Assembly: GCA_014872655.1 (NCBI GenBank)
Contig: WHHJ01000061.1
Span: forward strand, 1-10,397
DNA length: 10,397 bases
Source of the DNA: Clostridia bacterium
Lineage (GTDB): Bacteria; Bacillota; Clostridia; Oscillospirales; UBA644
Direction of reading: 5' to 3'
Shown: positions 6,574 to 10,397 of the stretch, piece after piece
How positions within the stretch are numbered: the first letter of the stretch is position 1
Layout of the letters: the number at the start of each line of letters is the position of its first letter
Notes under the pieces: generated by a model
What the model was told of the DNA's origin: nothing
Seen by the model: the letters and a program-made list of their open reading frames with translations, nothing else
The model's database searches: none
Program-made: the position numbers and the translations under genes

Positions 6574-6730
6574 AAAAATTCCCCTTTTCAAACGATCTGC
6601 AAACAAAAAATTCTTTTGTCTGCGACTATTATTTTATTATTTAAAGTATCAGCGTTTTGTTTTAAAACCTGATGACCCAATAAAATTTTCAAATTTTTGG
6701 TATTTTTTATATAAAATATTAAAAATAGCA
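6574..6730. other. AT-rich divergent intergenic region
   Basis: This shared upstream region of the lysin and the lipoprotein is very AT-rich. On the minus strand several -10-like hexamers occur around 6630-6650 but none has a well-placed -35, so I do not assign a lysin promoter. No operator-like repeat stands out. Confidence 0.4.
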
Positions 6731-6758
6731 TTGTTTTTTTGATATATTATGGTATAAT
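6731..6758 (+). promoter_or_regulatory. Promoter of the lipoprotein gene
   Basis: A perfect TATAAT (6753-6758) is preceded by TGG, an extended -10, and TTGTTT (6731-6736) lies 16 nt upstream. The leader of about 60 nt contains a 6-bp hairpin (6776-6781 with 6792-6797) ahead of the ribosome binding site. Confidence 0.75.
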
Positions 6759-6824
6759 AAAAGAAACACGGTCGACGGATTTCTGATCCTCAATCCGATG
6801 ATAAAAAAAGAAAGGACGTTTATC

Positions 6825-7601
6825 ATGAAATTGCCCCCATTTTTACTCAAAACAATGCTCGCCGCTCTACTTTCGGTTTGTATGGCTGCGACTTTAATCA
6901 GCTGTTCCCCCAATTCTACCGAAACAACCGAAACCCAGCAGCAAACCCCATCGGATTCTTCGGAACAAACCCAGGATCCGGCCGACACCGATGGTAACGA
7001 CACACAAGATCAGCAATCTACAGAGGATCCGGATTCTTCGGACCAAGGGCAAACGGCACCCGAATTAACCAACGAAAATGTCAGAGAACTGTGCCAGGAA
7101 GCCGTTACTGTACTCGCGCAAATTGAAGGAAGAATCTATTGTTTACAGGTAGAAATGCAAGACGGGAAGCCCAAAGTATATTCTTTCCCCGATCACTCAA
7201 ATGCCAATTATTATAAGTCTACACAATTTCAAAACGAGCAGCAGATGGAAGATTATTTAACCCGCTACTGTAAAATCCCGTTTACCGTTGATGAAGACCG
7301 GATTCTGCAAAATGACGACGGACTATTTATGGAGGCACCGGAATACGGCGTCAATGACTACGACCTGGCCAGCATGCAGGTCGTAAGAAAAACGGACAGC
7401 GGATATGTGATTCGGGTGGACGCCTATTCAGACACTTCCGGATATATGTCCGGGAAAGCCTTTACCGTGGAATATCTGGACGGCGTATATGCGATTACCG
7501 GACGTTCCGAAGAAGATGATTTTAATAAATACGAAGGGCTCGTACTGACCGATCCCCCGGGTGTTCCCGATACGATAGAACTCTCACTATACTATCGATA
7601 A
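6825..7601 (+). CDS. Secreted lipoprotein of unknown function
   Basis: The 258-residue product has a basic start (MKLPPFLLK), a hydrophobic core at 10-23 and a lipobox LISC at 24-27, so Cys27 should be lipidated and the protein anchored outside the membrane. Residues 28-80 are a Ser/Thr/Gln/Asp-rich linker. Residues 82-258 are a folded domain with an LCQEAVTVLAQIEGRIYCL helix-strand segment, NANYYKSTQFQNEQQMEDYL, and a beta-rich end (SGYVIRVDAYSDTSG, KAFTVEYLDGVYAITGR). The pattern is loosely like the IseA type of DL-endopeptidase inhibitors, but that is a weak impression. AAAGGAC 7 nt before 6825 chooses this start over the ATG at 6798. It has its own promoter and terminator and diverges from the lysin gene. 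Lipoprotein status is sure, function is not. Confidence 0.85.
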   Translation: MKLPPFLLKTMLAALLSVCMAATLISCSPNSTETTETQQQTPSDSSEQTQDPADTDGNDTQDQQSTEDPDSSDQGQTAPELTNENVRELCQEAVTVLAQIEGRIYCLQVEMQDGKPKVYSFPDHSNANYYKSTQFQNEQQMEDYLTRYCKIPFTVDEDRILQNDDGLFMEAPEYGVNDYDLASMQVVRKTDSGYVIRVDAYSDTSGYMSGKAFTVEYLDGVYAITGRSEEDDFNKYEGLVLTDPPGVPDTIELSLYYR

Positions 7602-7664
7602 ATTTTCATCAATATACGGATCAAACAGAGTTTAAAAAATTTTGTGATAAAAATTGATGAATTT

Positions 7665-7680
7665 AAAATCAATTGATTTT
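7665..7680. repeat. 16-nt perfect palindrome
   Basis: AAAATCAATTGATTTT is its own reverse complement and lies in the 3' region of the lipoprotein transcript, close to related half-sites (AAATTGATGA before it and CAGTTGATTATC after it). It could be a protein-binding site or a weak 3' hairpin; no gene start is near. Confidence 0.35.
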
Positions 7681-7737
7681 ATCAGTTGATTATCAAAGGT
7701 TTTTATTTCATGAAACAATTTTATCATTGCTCTTGCA

Positions 7738-7763
7738 GGGTGCCGCTTTTGCGGCACCCTTTT
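7738..7763 (+). terminator. Terminator of the lipoprotein gene
   Basis: A perfect 9-bp GC-rich stem (7738-7746 with 7751-7759) with a TTTT loop is followed by T residues on the plus strand. It lies about 140 nt after the stop codon and no other plus-strand gene intervenes. Confidence 0.88.
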
Positions 7764-8048
7764 ATAATCGATATGCCGTAGCCGAATCACTTACGGCAGA
7801 GACATACCGACAGACGGCAAGCCTCTGCTCCAATATATGCCAAACAGATCTTTTCAGACACCGGATTTGTTGAAAAAGTGGGAAAAGTCCCTTTCACACA
7901 GCGTCGATCGACTTTTCTGTACGCAAGCGCTTAAAAATGCAACCGAAATGCACTTTGTCTGCACCGGCTGGCTTTTGACAAGGTCAACGATTCTTTTTTA
8001 TCTTCAGAAAAGAGGTCTTTGCGCTCCCAAACACATCCGTTTTTACGT
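7764..8048. other. Intergenic stretch with possible gene remnant
   Basis: The plus strand has two short protein-like frames that would join with one frameshift: AVAESLTAETYRQTA from about 7779 and IYAKQIFSDTGFVEKVGK onward to a stop near 7932. Neither has a ribosome binding site and both follow the terminator at 7738-7763. This may be the remains of a lost gene or chance. No clear terminator for the zinc-ribbon gene is visible. Confidence 0.3.
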
Positions 8049-8378
8049 TTATATGGATATCCGTTCACGCGCCCGACAAACAGAATGTGCCAACGCCCAT
8101 CCGTCTGTCCAATCTTCCAGAAAGGATTGTTCTGCCGGATTGAGTCCGTCAAAAAAATCAATCCATTTTTTGAACAACCGCGCCGTGCAATCCGGACAAA
8201 AATCATCAAAACCGTCCTTTCCACAGCCCAAACACGGCTTTAACTGTACCACTTCATCGCTGCCGCAAACCGGACAGCAATCCCAAAATTCTTCACTGTC
8301 TCGCACCTGCGGATCCAGCCGTGCACCGCGTGTATTGGGTTGGACAAAAGACGCTGAACAATGCAGACACCGATACAT
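8049..8378 (-). CDS. Small multi-CxxC zinc-ribbon protein
   Basis: The 109-residue product starts MYRCLHC; the upstream part of the open frame is rejected because AAGAGGGA lies 6 nt before the ATG at 8378 and a TATAAT lies just ahead. Cysteines pair as C4/C7, C34-C35/C38, C49/C52 and C61/C64, enough for two structural zinc sites of zinc-ribbon type. The C-terminal third (FFDGLNPAEQSFLEDWTDG) is a helical, acidic segment. No signal peptide or membrane helix is present, so it should be cytoplasmic. Proteins of this look occur as hypothetical zinc-ribbon proteins in Clostridia and their phages; I do not know a function, and nucleic-acid or protein binding is only the general expectation. It appears to be a single-gene unit. 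Confidence 0.75.
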   Translation of the reverse strand: MYRCLHCSASFVQPNTRGARLDPQVRDSEEFWDCCPVCGSDEVVQLKPCLGCGKDGFDDFCPDCTARLFKKWIDFFDGLNPAEQSFLEDWTDGWALAHSVCRARERISI

Positions 8379-8399
8379 ATCGATCCCTCTTTTCCGCTC

Positions 8400-8428
8400 A
8401 TTATACAAAAACAAATCACTGTGTTTTA
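8400..8428 (-). promoter_or_regulatory. Candidate promoter of the zinc-ribbon gene
   Basis: A perfect TATAAT on the minus strand (8400-8405) lies 21 nt before the ATG at 8378, giving a leader of about 15 nt. No good -35 is found at 16-18 nt (TAAAAC at 8423-8428), so the assignment rests on the -10 and position. Confidence 0.4.
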
Positions 8429-8479
8429 CGATGCTATTGTAAAATATTTTAAAGATCTCGTCTCCCCTTGCTCGCCCCA

Positions 8480-8865
8480 ATAAATAATCCGATAAAATAT
8501 AATAAAAAAAGACACGCTACAATCTGTCACAACAACAAAATAGCCATTTTGATTTCCTCGCCAAAGAACTCGAAACTCCGCCCACACTTTCATTTTATGC
8601 AAGTATGGGCAGAGAACGTAAACAATCGGGCACAGCCAAGCCTCGGATCTAAAAACGAATTTCCTAAAACAAAATCATATCAAACACGCGTCTTTCCGGG
8701 ACAGAGAAATACGAGCAAGCCGCTGAGTCGTTAAATCCGAACAGGAAACCGGCGTGCCGAAACCGCAGACAGGACGATACAGACCTGCGCGGGCGTTAAC
8801 TCCGAGCAACGCAACGGTTTGCAGAAGACTCCGCCTTGATAGCGTACCCATATGCGGGAGTGACT
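8480..8865. other. Gene-free stretch upstream of the zinc-ribbon gene
   Basis: No frame on either strand has a ribosome binding site together with protein-like sequence. GC content rises from an AT-rich left part to a GC-richer right part from about 8690, which leads into the 41-bp repeats. I recognise no RNA gene. Confidence 0.4.
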
Positions 8866-8988
8866 GCCACGATATGCGCCGTATGCCGTCACCTCCGCCG
8901 TGTTATGCCACGATATGCGCCGTACGCCTTCACCTCCGCCATGTTATGCCACGATATGCGCCGTACGCCTTCACCTCCGCCATGTTAT
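8866..8988. repeat. Three tandem copies of a 41-bp repeat
   Basis: Units at 8866-8906, 8907-8947 and 8948-8988 each begin GCCACGATATGCGCC and contain TCACCTCCGCC. Units 2 and 3 are identical over all 41 positions; unit 1 differs at a few positions (GTATGCCG for GTACGCCT, and CGTG for CATG). A degenerate continuation follows to about 9030 (GCGGCCGTACGCCGG). The period is not a multiple of three, so the array changes frame at each unit and is not a peptide repeat. Confidence 0.9.
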
Positions 8989-9060
8989 GCTACCGTACAC
9001 AACCTCGCCGCCCTATGCGGCCGTACGCCGGAACAAAAAACGGATAAGATAGAATAAAAA

Positions 9061-9094
9061 GCAAAAAAGAGACGCCTCTGCGTCTCTTTTTTGC
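9061..9094 (-). terminator. Terminator downstream of asnA, bidirectional shape
   Basis: A perfect 15-bp stem (9061-9075 with 9080-9094) encloses a 4-nt loop. The stem ends in a six-T run on either strand, and on the minus strand GCTTTTTATTC follows. It lies 33 nt after the asnA stop codon. Confidence 0.9.
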
Positions 9095-9126
9095 GATCTA
9101 TCATAAACCCCCGATAAGTCCCCGGC

Positions 9127-10116
9127 CTACAGCAACGTTACCCCTGCTGCCTGACAGGTATCCAACGTCTGCTGATCCCAGACAGATGCCTGGACCTGAC
9201 CGATATGAACTTTATCTAAAATCAACATACATAAGCGGGACTGACCGATTCCTCCGCCGATCGTTAACGGCAAGGTACCGTCCAACACATGCTGATGAAA
9301 CGGCAAAGATGCCCGTTCCATACAACCGGACTTTTCCAACTGGCGGCGCATCGACTCGGCATCCACTCGGATCCCCATACTCGACACTTCAAACGCGCAG
9401 TCCAACACTTCATTATAATACATTAAATCCCCGTTCAACGTCCAATCGTCATAATCGGGTGCCCGCCCGTCATGCTTCTGGCCGGAAGCGAGTACGTCTC
9501 CGATCTGCATGATAAATGCGACTTTCTTTTCTTTTAACAAAAGATTTTCACGTTGCTTGGGCGTTTGATCCGGATAAAGATCTTCCAGCTGCTGCGAAGT
9601 AATAAAATATACATCCGAAGACAACTGCTTATAGGGCTCCGCTGTTTTAGAAATAGCCTTGGCGATCCGGCAAACCACATCGCGCAGATAAGCCTCATTG
9701 CGGCATCCGTCCGGCAAAATCGCCTCCCAGTCCCACTGATCTACATAAATCGAATGCAGATTATCCAGTTCTTCATCGCGACGAATGGCATTCATGTCTG
9801 TCCACAGTCCGCTGCCCGGTTTAAACCCGTACCGGTGCAGAGCATACCGCTTCCACTTTGCCAGAGAATGTACCACCTGCACAATCTGCCCCGTCTCCCG
9901 GATATCAAAACTAACCGGACGCTCCACATTGTTCAAATCATCGTTCAATCCCGTTTTGGGATCCACGAACAACGGCGCGGAAACACGTGTCAAATTCAGG
10001 GCGTTTTTTAAATTTGCAACAAAATTGCGTTTAATGTCCTCGATTGCCTGCTGTGTGTGAAGAACGTCTAATCCGCGCCGTTCATCGTAGTCCGGCGGAA
10101 TAACCGTTTTACTCAT
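9127..10116 (-). CDS. asnA: Aspartate-ammonia ligase (asparagine synthetase A)
   Basis: The 329-residue product has the full length of AsnA, the ammonia-dependent enzyme that makes asparagine from aspartate with ATP going to AMP and pyrophosphate, through an aspartyl-adenylate, on a class II aminoacyl-tRNA-synthetase-like fold in the cytoplasm. Diagnostic segments are VVHSLAKWKRYALHRYGF at 81-98, GSGLWTDMNAIRRDEELDNL at 101-120, HSIYVDQWDWE at 121-131, and the glycine-rich LTIGGGIGQSRLCML at 284-298. Arg112 and Gln127 match the catalytic Arg100 and Gln116 of the Escherichia coli enzyme by local alignment. GGGAG lies about 8 nt before the ATG. The gene stands alone with a consensus promoter (10161-10189) and its own terminator. 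The leader is only about 35 nt, too short for a T-box, so asparagine-tRNA control of that kind is not expected. Confidence 0.97.
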   Translation of the reverse strand: MSKTVIPPDYDERRGLDVLHTQQAIEDIKRNFVANLKNALNLTRVSAPLFVDPKTGLNDDLNNVERPVSFDIRETGQIVQVVHSLAKWKRYALHRYGFKPGSGLWTDMNAIRRDEELDNLHSIYVDQWDWEAILPDGCRNEAYLRDVVCRIAKAISKTAEPYKQLSSDVYFITSQQLEDLYPDQTPKQRENLLLKEKKVAFIMQIGDVLASGQKHDGRAPDYDDWTLNGDLMYYNEVLDCAFEVSSMGIRVDAESMRRQLEKSGCMERASLPFHQHVLDGTLPLTIGGGIGQSRLCMLILDKVHIGQVQASVWDQQTLDTCQAAGVTLL

Positions 10117-10160
10117 AAAAAAACTCCCTCTCTTTTTGTGATTACCGCATGGTTTTACTT

Positions 10161-10189
10161 ATTATACTAAATACGATTCCGTTTGTCAA
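10161..10189 (-). promoter_or_regulatory. Consensus sigma-A promoter of asnA
   Basis: On the minus strand TTGACA (10184-10189) and TATAAT (10161-10166) match consensus at all twelve positions and are spaced by exactly 17 nt. Transcription would start near 10154. Such a promoter should be strong and need no activator. Confidence 0.92.
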
Positions 10190-10200
10190 GACTGTGTGAT

Positions 10201-10397
10201 AAACAAAAACACTGCACTTTCAGCCTTCGTCAAGTAAGACAATCGGCCGGGCGCCGCGGTTTTGGCCTGACGAAGTGCAACAAACAAAAACGCCGTACTT
10301 TCAGCCTTCGTCAAATAAGACAATCGGCCGGGCGCTGCGGTTTTGACCGGATGAGGTGCAACAAACAAAAGCGCCACGCTTTCAGCCTTCGTCAAGT
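10201..10397. repeat. 81-bp tandem repeat array, running off the right edge
   Basis: Units begin with AAACAAAA at 10201, 10282 and 10363; the third is cut by the window end at 35 nt. Shared blocks include TTTCAGCCTTCGTCAA and GACAATCGGCCGGGCG. The first unit can fold on itself through CTTCGTCA and TGACGAAG. The period is 27 codons and the minus strand stays open, reading a repeated LTKAESTAFLFVALRQAKTA-type peptide with stop at 10186-10188 inside the asnA -35 box, but no start is seen and a coding role is unproven. The array ends about 11 nt upstream of the asnA -35. Confidence 0.88.

Noticed and set aside
7837..8442. Plus-strand open frame of about 200 codons
   Set aside because: Its right half lies antisense to the zinc-ribbon gene, it has no ribosome binding site, and its composition is not protein-like.
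8866..8988. Possible CRISPR array
   Set aside because: The units are directly abutting with no unique spacers, and no cas gene is nearby.
8754..9057. Plus-strand open frames across the 41-bp repeats
   Set aside because: The repeat period shifts the frame at every unit, so two frames read the same peptide in turn; this is a by-product of the repeat.
10201..10397. Possible CRISPR array or T-box upstream of asnA
   Set aside because: The 81-bp units are wholly repeated without spacers, and they lie upstream of the asnA promoter, not in its leader.

Overview
The window looks like chromosomal DNA of a moderate-GC, Gram-positive anaerobe of the class Clostridia, probably a gut Oscillospiraceae/Ruminococcaceae-type bacterium. 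This rests on AGGAGG-type ribosome binding sites, consensus sigma-A promoters, a SipW-type signal peptide, a dockerin-like repeat, a lipobox lipoprotein and phage proteins of types common in clostridial prophages. The taxonomic call is inference; there is no rRNA or marker gene.

Layout. Positions 1-300 hold a short or truncated SipW-signal (TasA/CalY-like) secreted protein on the minus strand with its own promoter. Positions 600-3770 hold a compact minus-strand phage module: collagen-containing tail fibre, a 74-aa conserved-type small protein, a one-TM holin-like protein, an SPP1-type holin with an unusual acidic tail, then a frameshifted 43-codon remnant and a decayed stretch closed by a strong terminator. 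A plus-strand AlkD-type DNA glycosylase gene (4000-4692), with a near-perfect promoter, sits upstream of the fibre gene and reads away from it. About 700 nt without a convincing gene follow (with a perfect 15-bp hairpin). Then comes a second phage-type gene on the minus strand, an M23-like endolysin (5395-6573) carrying SH3-like modules and a C-terminal dockerin-like calcium loop. Divergent from it is a secreted lipoprotein (6825-7601) with an extended -10 promoter and a clean terminator. A small multi-CxxC zinc-ribbon gene (8049-8378, minus), a noncoding stretch with three 41-bp tandem repeats, and asnA (aspartate-ammonia ligase, 9127-10116, minus) with a consensus promoter and a 15-bp stem terminator complete the set. 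An 81-bp tandem repeat array abuts the asnA promoter and runs off the right edge.

How the parts relate. Fibre, two holin-type proteins and lysin are the end-of-operon genes of a clostridial siphophage, but no capsid, portal, terminase, tail tape-measure, integrase or repressor is visible, and the lysin is separated from the holins by a host-type gene. The simplest reading is a decaying or domesticated phage remnant scattered among ordinary chromosomal genes; a retained lysis/fibre cassette is possible but unproven. AlkD, the lipoprotein and asnA appear to be independent single-gene units with their own signals. No complete new system is evident. The most interesting points are the dockerin-tailed lysin, the acidic holin tail with its 125-nt gene overlap, the poly-A frameshift gene, and the two tandem repeat arrays.
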